From contig NZ_FNVD01000020.1 in assembly GCF_900108275.1 (NCBI RefSeq), positions 1-42,708 of the forward strand: 42,708 nucleotides of DNA, in the 5' to 3' direction. Under the pieces are notes generated by a model. That model was not told where the DNA came from and ran no database searches. It worked only from the letters and a program-made list of their open reading frames with translations. This DNA is from Jhaorihella thermophila. Its GTDB lineage: Bacteria; Pseudomonadota; Alphaproteobacteria; Rhodobacterales; Rhodobacteraceae. The position numbers were made by a program, and so were the translations under genes. This document shows positions 23,726-31,845 of this stretch, piece after piece. Position 1 is the first letter of the stretch. Every line of letters begins with the position of its first letter.

Positions 23726-24334
23726 TCAGTCCAGCAGGTCCGCCGTCACTGCATATGTTCCGTAGTTTCCGCAGTGGAAGATCCCCTGCAGCCTGGACCC
23801 TTCCGCCAGATCTGCCGACAGATTGCAGATATCACTTCCTCCGGGACCATAGATGCGGCCTTTCCAGACGATGCCGGCGCTCAGCACCGCAACAGTGCCA
23901 CTGTAGTCATCGCTCGGCTCGACATTGTTGACCAATGTGTACCACTTGGCTGTGCCGGTCACCGGGTCGCCGTCGGTGGCTTGGAAGATCAGCCCGGTCT
24001 GAATCGCGGGATAAAGGCGGCCTTCCTTTGCCTCGGGGCTGACGCGAAACCGGATTCGGGGAAGCGCCGTGATGGTGGTGCGCAGCGCCGCGCTGCGCAG
24101 GTCCACGTTGTCCGACGCGAACACCTGGCGCAAACAGGCCTTGCGGACGTCGATATTCCCGGTGGCGACCGCGTCCGTCATGTAACCGATCACAAGGTCC
24201 GGGTTTGGATCGCTGCACGCGTCGCGCCAGCTTTGCAGGGCTGCGGCGATGCTTGCGGCATTCGACTGGGCCGCAGTCGGCAATGGTGGCGATACGACAG
24301 CCAGGATCGCAGCGAACAGAAATGCCTTTTTCAT
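23726..24334 (-). CDS. Small secreted protein of unknown function
   Basis: A 202-residue protein with a signal peptide (MKKAFLFAAILAVVSPPLPTAAQS). The first mature segment (NAASIAAALQSWRDACSDPNPDLVIGYMTDAVATGNIDVRKACLRQVFASDNVDLRSAALRTTITALP) is helical with a HEAT-like rhythm and has two cysteines. The second (RLYPAIQTGLIFQATDGDPVTGTAKWYTLV, GTVAVLSAGIVWKGRIYGPGGSDICNLSADLAEGSRLQGIFHCGNYGTYAVTADLLD) looks like a compact beta domain with a Cys pair. I do not recognise the family. It faces the protease operon with 19 bases between stop codons. Functional association is possible but not shown. Confidence 0.7.
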   Translation of the reverse strand: MKKAFLFAAILAVVSPPLPTAAQSNAASIAAALQSWRDACSDPNPDLVIGYMTDAVATGNIDVRKACLRQVFASDNVDLRSAALRTTITALPRIRFRVSPEAKEGRLYPAIQTGLIFQATDGDPVTGTAKWYTLVNNVEPSDDYSGTVAVLSAGIVWKGRIYGPGGSDICNLSADLAEGSRLQGIFHCGNYGTYAVTADLLD

Positions 24335-25020
24335 TATCTGGTCTCACAAGAATGAATCCAACAGGTGCGAACGGTGGCACCTGCGTTGGGATCGGTCAAG
24401 TTTCCTGCCGGCCGCAGGCCATATCCGACAGCATTGCCGCCGACTTGAAACGCGCTGATCCCAGCGATCTTCAAGGCGATTTGCGACGCCAAATTCGAAG
24501 CATGATAAGTTCATCTTATCGTGTTTTATGGGGCAAACGCCATGCATGACAAGGTGGCGATCATAATGGCCAATTAATGCGCGCCATGGCTCACACGATG
24601 TTGAAAACGCAGTGCGAAAAGCCGAGGACCTCGATGCGCGGTCGCCGCAGATCCTGTCGATTGCCCCTGCGCGACGGAGCGCATTCGGGGGAGGGCGACC
24701 CGTTCGGTCGCCGCTGAAGTTCGGGACGGCCGCCAACGCAGGGATCGCCGCTTCGCGGTTGGTCACCGAAAGCCGTATCGGCGTTTTCTTTCCGGCCAGA
24801 AACCACCACCCGATCAGATCCGCCCGGAGTTTGGAACCGACCAAGGTCCAAGGGTTTTTCGAAGCGGTCCCTTGCGGCGGAAACCCGCGTTTCCGATGCC
24901 CGCGATCCGGCAAGTTCATGCCCACTCGTCGAGCGCGGGTTTGTCGGCGTGGCGGGATGGAACCTGTCCCCGATACTTCGGGACGAACGCGTCAAATTCG
25001 TCACGGTCGAGGGATAGTTC
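24335..25020. other. Gap of about 690 bases: no gene supported; one hairpin
   Basis: Open frames run across this stretch on both strands, but none has a ribosome-binding site, signal peptide or recognised motif, and the two longest oppose each other. One small palindrome is obvious: GATAAG-TTCAT-CTTATC at 24504-24520, followed by GTGTTTTA. The part 24600-25020 may be a decayed gene or repeat; I cannot identify it. Confidence 0.45.
24502..24528 (+). terminator. Small hairpin with T-rich tail, possible terminator or operator
   Basis: GATAAG (24504-24509) and CTTATC (24515-24520) with a 5-base loop TTCAT, extendable by an A-T and a G-T pair, then GTGTTTTA. It is AT-rich and weak for a terminator. 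No gene ends just before it on the + strand, so an operator role is as likely. Confidence 0.25.
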
Positions 25021-26108
25021 TTGAACGTCTTGCCTGCTCTGTTTGGGACTGCGAAAGGCCCCGCCGGCGTGGCTCTGCGTGCGCTCTGGCTGCTCGCCTG
25101 CGTGCTGGTTGTCTTGGCCGTGCCGGCGGCGCATGCGCAGCAGACGGACGGGACAGGAGGGGCCTTCCGGTCCTTCGACCACTCGGTCACCGGGTTTGCG
25201 CTGACCGGGGCGCACGCGCCGCTGTCCTGCGAATCCTGCCATGTGGGCGGGAAATTGACAGGAACGCCCACAAGCTGCGCCAGTTGCCACGACGGCAGTC
25301 TTGCCAGGGGCAAGTCGAAGTCGCACCCACAAACGGGCGCGGCCTGCCAGTCCTGTCACACCACGTCGAACTGGATCGCCTTCGCCTTTGATCATCGCGG
25401 TATCACGGGCGGCTGTTCGTCCTGTCACGACGGCAAGAAGCACGCAGGTCTGCCGCGCAACCACCCCCCACAAGCAGCAAATGCGAAGCCTGCCATGTCA
25501 CGACCGAGTGGCGAAGCGTTCGGTTCGATCACGTCGAAACCTCGGCGAGTTGCGTCACCTGCCACAACGGCTCGACCGCACAGGGCAAGCCGGGCAACCA
25601 CATCCCCTCGTCGAACACCTGCGACGACTGTCACGTGACCACCAGCTGGGGCAGCGTGCGGTTCGACCATTCCGCCGTGACCGGGTCATGCTCGAGCTGC
25701 CATAACGGGGTTTCGGCCACCGGCAAGCCGCACGGCCACTTCCAGACCACCCTGCAATGCGACGAATGCCACCGGACGACCGGCTGGGGCAATGCCAGCT
25801 ATACCCATTCGTCCGGCGCCTTCCCGGCAGGACATTCAACCGGGCTGGACTGCACCGACTGCCATCGGTCGAATTCGGCCAGCGCGGCCCATACGCACCC
25901 GGCCTATCGCCCCGACTGCGCGGGCTGCCACGCCAACGAGTTCCGCCCCGACAAGCACAAGAAATACGAAAAGCCATCCACCGGCTTCTGCAGCGTGGGC
26001 GAACTGCGCGACTGCACCGGGGCCTGCCACCTGTATTCGGACGCAACCATGACAACGATCAAGAAACGGCGCTCGGGCGAACACCGGGCCGGCCGCGGAG
26101 ACTGGTAA
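25021..26108 (+). pseudogene. Secreted 12-heme c-type cytochrome, frameshifted
   Basis: Two adjacent frames together make one exported multiheme cytochrome of about 360 residues. The first has a TTG start, a signal peptide ending PAAHAQ, and four CxxCH sites (CESCH, CASCH, CQSCH, CSSCH). At the C6 run 25464-25469 the frame is lost. In the next frame the homology goes on with SSKCEACHVTTEW and CVTCH, CDDCH, CSSCH, CDECH, CTDCH, CAGCH, then CTGACH (a CxxxCH variant), to the stop at 26108. Repeats of the form FDH..TGxCSSCHNG recur. One additional C would restore NHPPTSSKCEACH, in line with the repeat NHIPSSNTCDDCH. It is either a true frameshift or a homopolymer sequencing error. It belongs with the heme proteins at 27872-29545. 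Confidence 0.8.
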
Positions 26109-27440
26109 TCGGGACATGACGACAAAGGGACGAACAGCCCACCACGGGGCGGCATTTCGCGCAGGCCTTGGCGCGACCAGCATGCTGGCGCTGATCCTTG
26201 CAGGCGGCACGGTCAGCTCGGAAAGCCTGTCGCGGATCCGGGTGATCCAAGGCGACGCAAACCGCTGCCCGGTCATCCGGGTCACGCTGGACCCGAACCT
26301 GCGGTTCGGGTCGAACCCGGTTTGCAACAGCAGCCCGACCACCGCGCCGTTGCCCGCCCGCGCCGCGCGCCATAACAGCGGCGCGGCATCCTTGGGCATT
26401 TCGGGCGCGGGGCCAATGTCCAGAAGAGCCTGCACGAGATCGGGTCCGCATGTGCCGACCGCAAGGCCCAGCAGGTCGCCGCGGGCGGCCTCCGAGAGGT
26501 TCGCCGCCCCCAGCAATCGCAGCGCCATCGCCGTGTCCCCCGCCTTCACCGCAAGGTGCAGCGGGGTGTTGCCGCCATCGTCGGGGAGGGCGGGATCCGC
26601 GCCCGAGCGCAGAAGAAAGGCCACCATGTCGTCGCGCCCCTCGGATACGGCCTCGGCCAGTGCGGTCCGGCCGCGCGCGTCGCGCAGGTTCACGTCCAGC
26701 CCGGCGGCCACCAGCGTCTCGGCCGTCCTGACCCGCCCCGCGGCGGCGGCGTGGTGCAGCGCGGTGCGCCCCTGGCGGTCGGTGGCGCGAAGGTCGGCAC
26801 CCGACGCCAGCAAGGTTGACACAACGCCCACCTGGCCGCGCCGGGCGGCCTCGATCAGCGGCGTCCGGCCCAGATGCCGTGACACGGGCGAGGCCTGAAC
26901 GGGCGGTGGCGCGGCGGGTGGCGCGGCGGGTGTCGGGGCCGGTGCTGGGGCCGGTGCTGGGGCCGGTGCTGGGGCTGCGTTCTTTCGCGGTTCGGACGGA
27001 ACCGCGCGGTCGAGCCGATCCAGCAGAACCCTGGCCCTGGCATGTCCCTGGCCGGCGGCGGCCGCGATTCGGCGCCGTGCCTCGTCGGGGTTCGGGTCGC
27101 CTCCCCGGCCGGACAGGTAGAGCTTGCCCAGGCCGTATTGCGCCTCGACCAGGCCCGCTTGGGCCGCCTTGCGCATGAGCTCCAGCGCCTTGCGGTCGTC
27201 GCGGGGCACGCCGCGCCCCAGCCGGTAGAGGTTGGCCGGCAGATACTGCGCCGCCGGGTCGCCCGACGCGGAAAGAGCGCGCAACGCCTCGGCGGCCTCG
27301 TCGTAATGCCGCGCCCGGACCGCTGCCCTTGCCGCGTCGAGCGCCTGCGCATCGCGGGAGGCAGAGACATCGGCCCCCACCGCCGCAGGCGCAAGGAACG
27401 CGGCGGCCAGCAGGGCCGGAAGTGAGCTACGCAGTGCCAT
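25836..27440 (-). CDS. Secreted Sel1/ankyrin-repeat protein with doubtful 3' end
   Basis: The frame opens at ATG 27440, overlapping the stop of an oxidoreductase remnant. It encodes a signal peptide (MALRSSLPALLAAAFLAPAAVGA), Sel1-like repeats (AAQYLPANLYRLGRGVPRDDRKALELMRKAAQAGLVEAQYGLGKLYLSGRG, residues about 65-120), an APAPAP linker (about 155-170) encoded by 12-base tandem repeats, and ankyrin repeats (GRTPLIEAARRGQVGVVSTLLASGADLRA, GRTALHHAAAAGRVRTAETLVAAGLDVNL, and two to three more; about 195-385). After GFDPNRRFG (about base 26300) ankyrin character is lost. The remaining 150 codons lie antisense to the cytochrome gene and are low in plausibility. I take the genuine part as 26300-27440; the end has probably been damaged. 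Confidence 0.6.
   Translation of the reverse strand: MALRSSLPALLAAAFLAPAAVGADVSASRDAQALDAARAAVRARHYDEAAEALRALSASGDPAAQYLPANLYRLGRGVPRDDRKALELMRKAAQAGLVEAQYGLGKLYLSGRGGDPNPDEARRRIAAAAGQGHARARVLLDRLDRAVPSEPRKNAAPAPAPAPAPAPAPTPAAPPAAPPPVQASPVSRHLGRTPLIEAARRGQVGVVSTLLASGADLRATDRQGRTALHHAAAAGRVRTAETLVAAGLDVNLRDARGRTALAEAVSEGRDDMVAFLLRSGADPALPDDGGNTPLHLAVKAGDTAMALRLLGAANLSEAARGDLLGLAVGTCGPDLVQALLDIGPAPEMPKDAAPLLWRAARAGNGAVVGLLLQTGFDPNRRFGSSVTRMTGQRFASPWITRIRDRLSELTVPPARISASMLVAPRPARNAAPWWAVRPFVVMSRLPVSAAGPVFARAPFLDRCHGCVRIQVAGPGAVAQFAHAAEAGGWLFVFLVLVGAELVGVAARAVGAIGRVRMGRAGRIRPMAVGAVQPG
26290..26312. repeat. Perfect 10-bp inverted repeat at the ankyrin break
   Basis: GACCCGAACC (26290-26299), 3-base spacer TGC, GGTTCGGGTC (26303-26312). 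It sits exactly where the ankyrin-repeat protein stops resembling its family, so it may be a terminator core or a replication-slippage scar. Confidence 0.6.
26941..26976. repeat. 12-bp tandem repeat, three copies
   Basis: GGTGCTGGGGCC repeated three times (the last copy ends CT). On the minus strand it encodes the APAPAP linker of the ankyrin protein. In-frame unit length means copy number can change without frameshift. Confidence 0.8.
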
Positions 27441-27790
27441 ATTTGGTTTCGACCTCGATGCCCATGGATTTCAGGAACGGCGTGGACGGGATGCCGCCCG
27501 CGCAGACGATCACCGCGTCGTTGGGCAGCGAGACTGGCCGAGATCCCCGCCGGGCCGGCGCCGACGATCATCACGTCCAGCATCCCGCTGCCTGCGCGCG
27601 GGCGCCGGGCGATTCCCGGCATCGCCTGCCGGCCCTGTTCGATCGCGTTGCGAATGAGCCCCATGCCGCCCGGTTCCCTGGCAATGTCGATGCCCGGCAC
27701 GTTGGTCTGGAAATCCAGGCCGAACGCGGCGGGGATTTCCGCCGATGGCCGCGGATGGGCGGATTTTTCGGACTTTAGCCCGTAGTCGCG
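27427..27790 (-). pseudogene. FAD/NAD(P)-binding oxidoreductase with internal deletion
   Basis: Two remnants of one flavoprotein are joined. The upstream frame reads FGLDFQTNVPGIDIAREPGGMGLI and then the dinucleotide-binding motif MIVGAGPAGISASLAA. At GCTGCC (27524-27529) homology switches to another frame, LPNDAVIVCAGGIPSTPFLKSMGIEVETKYGTA with stop at 27427, the typical C-terminal end of such oxidoreductases. The substrate and second nucleotide-binding regions are missing, and the join is out of frame. GCTGCC fits both flanks, so a microhomology deletion is likely. The 5' limit is uncertain; no start codon is evident. Its stop overlaps the ankyrin gene start, implying a former operon that linked NAD(P)H oxidation to the neighbouring heme proteins. 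Confidence 0.7.
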
Positions 27791-27871
27791 GCGCGGCACC
27801 CTGTTACCAAGGCGTGCTGCGCCCGACTCGCGCGGGTCGTTCCGGAACAATCGAAGTGGTGACGAAACGGC

Positions 27872-28744
27872 ATGAGCAGCACGGATCACGCAGCCCCGAT
27901 GACCGCGACGCGAAAGAGACGCCGCGGCGGACCCGCGCGCGGGGGGGCGGGCGCATGGGAACTGGCGGTCATCCTCGCCATAGTGGTCGCGGTGCTGGAC
28001 TATGCCTGGACCCGCCGTGACGAAGGCGACCTGACCGCCGAGACCGGCCTGGGCTACTATCTCGGCATCGTGGGCGGGGTCATGATGCTGATGCTTCTGC
28101 TCTACCCGATGCGCAAGCGGTTCGCCGCGCTTCGCTTCCTGGGCGGGATTCGCGGCTGGTTCCGGGTGCATATGATCCTGGGCATCGTCGGCCCCGCGCT
28201 GATGGTGCTGCATTCCAATTTCACGCTGGCCTCGCTGAACGGCTCGATCGCCTTTCCAAGCATGTCGATCGTTGCGATCAGCGGGCTGGTCGGCCGGTTT
28301 CTCTATACCCGCATTCACCGCGGCCTGTATGGGCGACGGGCCAGCACGCGCGACTATCTGGGCGATTCCGAAAGCTTCAAGGCGGCGTTTCGCCTGGACG
28401 ACGAACTGGCCCCGGCCGTCATGGCGCGGAACAAGGCCCATGAAGAGCGCCGGCTGACCCCGGCCGGCAGCCTGTGGACCGGGCTGGGGCTGGTGCTGAG
28501 CTCGCCCTGGGCGCGGTTCCGCTGCCGCCGGGATCTGCGCCGGCCGTTGCGGGGTCGCCTGCAGCGCGCGGACCGGCGGGCGCTCGACCGGACCCTGAAC
28601 CGCTATCTGTTTGCCGTGGCCCGGGCCGAGGCCTTCGCCTATTACGAGCAGCTGTTCGCACTGTGGCACCTTTTGCATTTTCCGCTCTTCATCCTGCTGG
28701 TCCTTGCGGCGCTGATCCATGTCGTCGCGGTTCACCTGTATTGA
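27872..28744 (+). CDS. Membrane cytochrome-b-like electron-transfer protein
   Basis: A 290-residue integral membrane protein. A basic N-terminus precedes about four to five helices: WELAVILAIVVAVLDYAW, GYYLGIVGGVMMLMLLLYPM, a helix with VHMILGIVGPALMVLHSNF, ISGLVGRFLYTRIHRGLYG, and a last helix LWHLLHFPLFILLVLAALIHVVAVHLY. Histidines in the third and last helices (VHMIL..LHSNF; WHLLHF..LIHVVAVH) are placed like heme ligands in di-heme cytochrome b-type/ferric-reductase-like proteins. A long polar cytoplasmic loop lies between them. It is followed within 10 bases by a 9-heme cytochrome and lies divergent from the broken flavoprotein gene. A route flavoprotein to b-heme to periplasmic c-hemes is inferred. 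The family name is not certain. Confidence 0.65.
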   Translation: MSSTDHAAPMTATRKRRRGGPARGGAGAWELAVILAIVVAVLDYAWTRRDEGDLTAETGLGYYLGIVGGVMMLMLLLYPMRKRFAALRFLGGIRGWFRVHMILGIVGPALMVLHSNFTLASLNGSIAFPSMSIVAISGLVGRFLYTRIHRGLYGRRASTRDYLGDSESFKAAFRLDDELAPAVMARNKAHEERRLTPAGSLWTGLGLVLSSPWARFRCRRDLRRPLRGRLQRADRRALDRTLNRYLFAVARAEAFAYYEQLFALWHLLHFPLFILLVLAALIHVVAVHLY

Positions 28745-28753
28745 GGGGCCGTC

Positions 28754-29545
28754 ATGCGCCGCGAACGGTCCCTTCTTCTTGCATGCCTCGCGGGGGTCTG
28801 GCTGGCGCTGATGTCCCAGGCCGCGCCGGCCCAGTCCTGGTTCGAGCGGCTGGTCATGCCGGGCGATCTGATCCGGGGACACGCCAAGCTGGAAAAGGAC
28901 TGTTCCAACTGTCACCTGTCCTTTTCGCAAGGGGCCCAGTCGGGGCTGTGCCGGGACTGCCACAAGGAGGCGGCGAAGAATCTGGACGACGGGACCGGCT
29001 TTCACGGCCGCGCGCCCGAAATGCGGGGCCAGGAATGCCGGCACTGTCACACCGACCACATCGGCCGCGACCTCCCTGCCCTGCCGTTCCACCACTCCGC
29101 CGACTGGCGGCAGACCCGGCCCTTTGACCACTCGAAAACCGCCTTTTCCCTGAAGGGCGCGCATGACAAGGCAGCCTGCAAGGCCTGTCATGCCCCGTCC
29201 GAACCGGCCAGCGCCGCCCCGACCGCCTGCATCGGCTGCCACCGCGGCGACGACCCGCACAAGGGCAAGCTGGGCGAAAGCTGCGACACCTGTCATTCGC
29301 CCGGGGACTGGCTGCGCGAGGTCGCCTTTGACCATGACATCACGCGGTTTCCGCTGATCGGTCAGCACGTTCTGGTGCCGTGCGAGGAATGCCACCCGGA
29401 CGCCACCTATCGCGGGACCGAGGTCGACTGCGCCGCCTGCCATGGCCGCGACGACGTGCACCGGGGCGCGTTCGGCAAAGGCTGCGACCAGTGCCATGGG
29501 ACCAGCAGCATCAAGGGCGCGCGGCTGAAACTGCGCAAGCCGTGA
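28754..29545 (+). CDS. Secreted 9-heme c-type cytochrome
   Basis: A 263-residue periplasmic protein with a signal peptide (RSLLLACLAGVWLALMSQAAPAQS) and nine CxxCH heme sites in order: CSNCH, CRDCH, CRHCH, CKACH, CIGCH, CDTCH, CEECH, CAACH, CDQCH. FDH(S/D) motifs (RPFDHSKTAF, AFDHDITRF) precede several of them and probably supply distal His ligands, as in cytochrome c3/class III-type domains. It starts 10 bases after the membrane cytochrome-b-like gene, and the two look like a functional unit. It resembles the frameshifted 12-heme protein at 25021 in repeat style. Confidence 0.85.
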   Translation: MRRERSLLLACLAGVWLALMSQAAPAQSWFERLVMPGDLIRGHAKLEKDCSNCHLSFSQGAQSGLCRDCHKEAAKNLDDGTGFHGRAPEMRGQECRHCHTDHIGRDLPALPFHHSADWRQTRPFDHSKTAFSLKGAHDKAACKACHAPSEPASAAPTACIGCHRGDDPHKGKLGESCDTCHSPGDWLREVAFDHDITRFPLIGQHVLVPCEECHPDATYRGTEVDCAACHGRDDVHRGAFGKGCDQCHGTSSIKGARLKLRKP

Positions 29546-29672
29546 CTGGCGAGGCGCGGAAGCGACGGATTGGCGCGGAAGGTTTGGCATTGGCCGGGCC
29601 GCGCCCCTATGTTGTCGGTGCCGGGGCGCGACCCCGCCGGCCAGAACAGCGGCAAGAGCCAGGCGGGGAAAC

Positions 29673-30396
29673 GTGAAGCCAGACCGCAGAACATTGAACC
29701 GAATCGCGCTGGTCGCGCTGGCCGCGGTTTTCGCGCTTGCCCCGGTCGGGATTTCGCTGACGCCGTCCGGGTGGCCCACGCTCGCCCCCGCCGCCGCCTG
29801 GGCCGATGAGACGGCGGCGACGATGGCGGTGGAGACAGCGGCGGCGATGACGGTGGGGGCGACGATGGCGGCGGCGGTGACGGCGAAGGCGGGTCTGCTG
29901 GCGACGACAATTCACGGGACTCGGGGACGGATGCCGACTCCGACACCAACAATGCCGATTCGGATACGCCGAGACTGAACGATCAGGTCTTCGGGTCCGG
30001 CCGTGCCGTTGCAGCCGCCCGCGTGGCGGGGGGATAGAGATCACTTTCGGCGACGGCTCGCGAGAAACATTGGCCCGTGGGATGGTGACGCTCAGCTTTC
30101 GCAACGGCAAGGTGGTCGGCGCGCGCAGGGCCACGGGTGTGGACGTGGCTCGGTTTCGTCTGCTGCTGGATCGGCTGGGGGTGAACTACGCCGACATTGC
30201 CCGCCGCGACGAAGCGGTTCGCGCCACCCGGATCGTCGTGGGCAAGCGCAACATCAAGGTGGAATATTCAAACGGCTGGTCCGAAGAGGTTCGGAACGGA
30301 CGTTACAGGCTCCGCGACGCGTTCGGGCGCAACGTCACCGAACGCCCGGCGACCGACGCGGACCAGGCCCGGTTGCGCGCGCTGCTTCCTGAATAG
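29673..30396 (+). pseudogene. Acidic secreted protein disrupted by two frameshifts
   Basis: The start region encodes a signal peptide (MKPDRRTLNRIALVALAAVFALAPVGISL...AAWA). Directly after it the natural frame shifts: reading +2 gives DGGDDGGGDSGGDDGGGDD and continues SAGDDNSRDSGTDADSDTNNADSDTPRLNDQVFGSG until a stop in VAGG-stop. A third frame then gives IEITFGDGSRETLARGMVTLSFRNGKVVGARRATG and a complete C-terminal domain ending LRALLPE. Removing a GA dinucleotide near 29806-29812 and adding one G in the G6 run at 30028-30033 restores a single protein of about 235 residues. The Asp/Gly-rich middle suggests a flexible or Ca2+-binding linker. It lies downstream of the heme genes and is no longer expressible as one chain unless the reads are wrong. 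Confidence 0.65.
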
Positions 30397-30399
30397 GTT

Positions 30400-30844
30400 C
30401 TATTCCTCGCGCCTGGTCAATTCGTCGATGGGCCGTTTTTCGGCTTGCGCGCCGGGGCGCATGATCTCCAGAACATGCCGGGCGACGGCGGGCGAAAAAT
30501 GCGCCTCGCCGCGGGAAACGCCCCGCAGGATCTGCCGCAGCCGGTCGGCCGAAACGCCCTTGAGGATATAGCCGGTCGCCCCGATCCCGACCGCCTCGGC
30601 AACGTGGCGGTCGTCCTCGGAAACGGTCAGGAACGCGATTCGCGCCGCGGTTCCGGCGGCCTTGATCCTGCGCGCCGCCGTCATGCAGGTTTGACCCGAC
30701 CCGGCGGATCGCCTTTTCGATCTGCGCGGTCACCCACATTCCGACCACGATCATGGCGGCGGCCATGACGATGCCCCCCGCAATGAGGAACTGCCCGGTC
30801 AGCGACAGTCGGCGCCATGAAGAACGCAGGTTCGTCAAATCCAT
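30400..30844 (-). pseudogene. Histidine-kinase N-terminus joined by deletion to a response-regulator fragment
   Basis: From ATG 30844 the frame gives the N-terminus of a sensor kinase (LTGQFLIAGGIVMAAAMIVVGMWVTAQIEKAIRRV, one membrane helix). Homology then breaks near 30690. In another frame the second half of a NarL/LuxR-type receiver appears: MTAARRIKAAGTAARIAFLTVSEDDRHVAEAVGIGATGYILKGVSADRLRQILRGVSRGEAHFSP, and it stops at 30400 just as the HTH begins (LTRREE). The phospho-accepting Asp, the kinase core and the DNA-binding helices are all gone. This fits a two-component pair collapsed by one large deletion plus loss of the 3' end. Confidence 0.75.
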
Positions 30845-30980
30845 GACCCTGTATTAACCGCATCAGCGACCGAATTTAATTGGAAGGAAGGATGCAGGCG
30901 CCAATTCGCGCATGGTGCGGCTCTGAACCTGTCACGGAATCGTTCCGCCTGGCGAACGTGCTCCACGTCCGGTTCGCGCA

Positions 30981-31835
30981 TTACCGGATCAGCAGCACGG
31001 GCACCTTGCAGGAGCGGACCATTTCCGTCGTGGTCGATCCGATCACCAGACTGCGGATGCGGCTGTGGCCATAGGCGCCCATCGCCAGCATTCCAAAGCC
31101 GTGCTCCTCGACCATCCGGCCGAGTTCCACATCCGGCTGGCCCGGCACGATCCGCGTATCCACGTCAAGGCCCGCGGCGGCAAGGCGCGCGCTGGCTTCG
31201 GCCAGGCGCTGTCGCATCTCGGGCGTGTCGTGGCCGACGCTCACCACGGTGATCGGCAGGCCCTCGAAAAAGGAGCTGCGCGCGATGTGGTCCACCGCCT
31301 TGTTGGCGGAAGCGCCACCGTCATAGGCGACCAGAACGCTTTCGATGGGCTTGAAGGCGCGCGCGGCAACGAACACGGGGCGGTGCGCGGCTCGGACGAT
31401 GCGTTCGAGGTTCGATCCGAGATGCCCCTTGGCAAAATCGGCGGCCTCGCCCCGCTTGCCGATCACGATGACCCGCGCATCCTGTTCGACATCGGAAATC
31501 GCTTCGACGATGTCGCCGCGGCGCAGGCGGGTGGTGACTTCGCTCACCCCATCCCGGGCGACGATGTCGCGCGCATCCTCGAGAATGGCGCGGCCCCGCT
31601 GGCTGAGGAGCCTCGCGCGTTGCGCATCGAGCTCGGTGAGCTCCTCCAGCAGCCGCGAGCGCGCGCCCAGGCGGAGCGCGGCGGACAGGTCGGCTTTCTC
31701 GGGGGGCTCGCGCCGGCCCAGCACGTGAATGATCTCCACCGGAGACTTGGTGCGCTGTGCGATCCAGGCGGAAAGGTGGCAAACGCTTTCCGAATAGATG
31801 GAGCCATCCACCAGCGCGATGATCTTGTTCGTCAT
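30981..31835 (-). CDS. Tandem universal stress protein (UspA family)
   Basis: A 284-residue protein with two Usp domains. The first (residues about 4-150) begins KIIALVDGSIYSESVCHLSAWIAQRTKSPVEIIHVL and ends VIVIGKRGEAADFAKGHLGSNLERIVRAAHRPVFVA. The second (about 160-284) begins SVLVAYDGGASANKAVDHIA and ends with the ATP-binding signature GMLAMGAYGHSRIRSLVIGSTTTEMVRSCKVPVLLI (G-2x-G-9x-G-S/T). The second domain at least should bind ATP. GGGGG lies before the ATG. It follows the SulP gene by 10 bases, so the two form an operon. This pairing suggests the Usp modulates the transporter; that is inference. Confidence 0.88.
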   Translation of the reverse strand: MTNKIIALVDGSIYSESVCHLSAWIAQRTKSPVEIIHVLGRREPPEKADLSAALRLGARSRLLEELTELDAQRARLLSQRGRAILEDARDIVARDGVSEVTTRLRRGDIVEAISDVEQDARVIVIGKRGEAADFAKGHLGSNLERIVRAAHRPVFVAARAFKPIESVLVAYDGGASANKAVDHIARSSFFEGLPITVVSVGHDTPEMRQRLAEASARLAAAGLDVDTRIVPGQPDVELGRMVEEHGFGMLAMGAYGHSRIRSLVIGSTTTEMVRSCKVPVLLIR

Positions 31836-31845
31836 GGGGTCCCCC

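Noticed and set aside
24612-25391. 259-codon + frame running into the cytochrome gene
   Set aside because: Overlaps the cytochrome signal peptide and first hemes in another frame, and has no recognisable domain. It might be a decayed gene, but I cannot support it.
26855-29779. Open frame of 974 codons on the minus strand opposite the cytochrome genes
   Set aside because: Only the short piece with GAGPAGISAS is meaningful (the flavoprotein remnant). The rest is a GC-driven shadow of the two intact heme genes.
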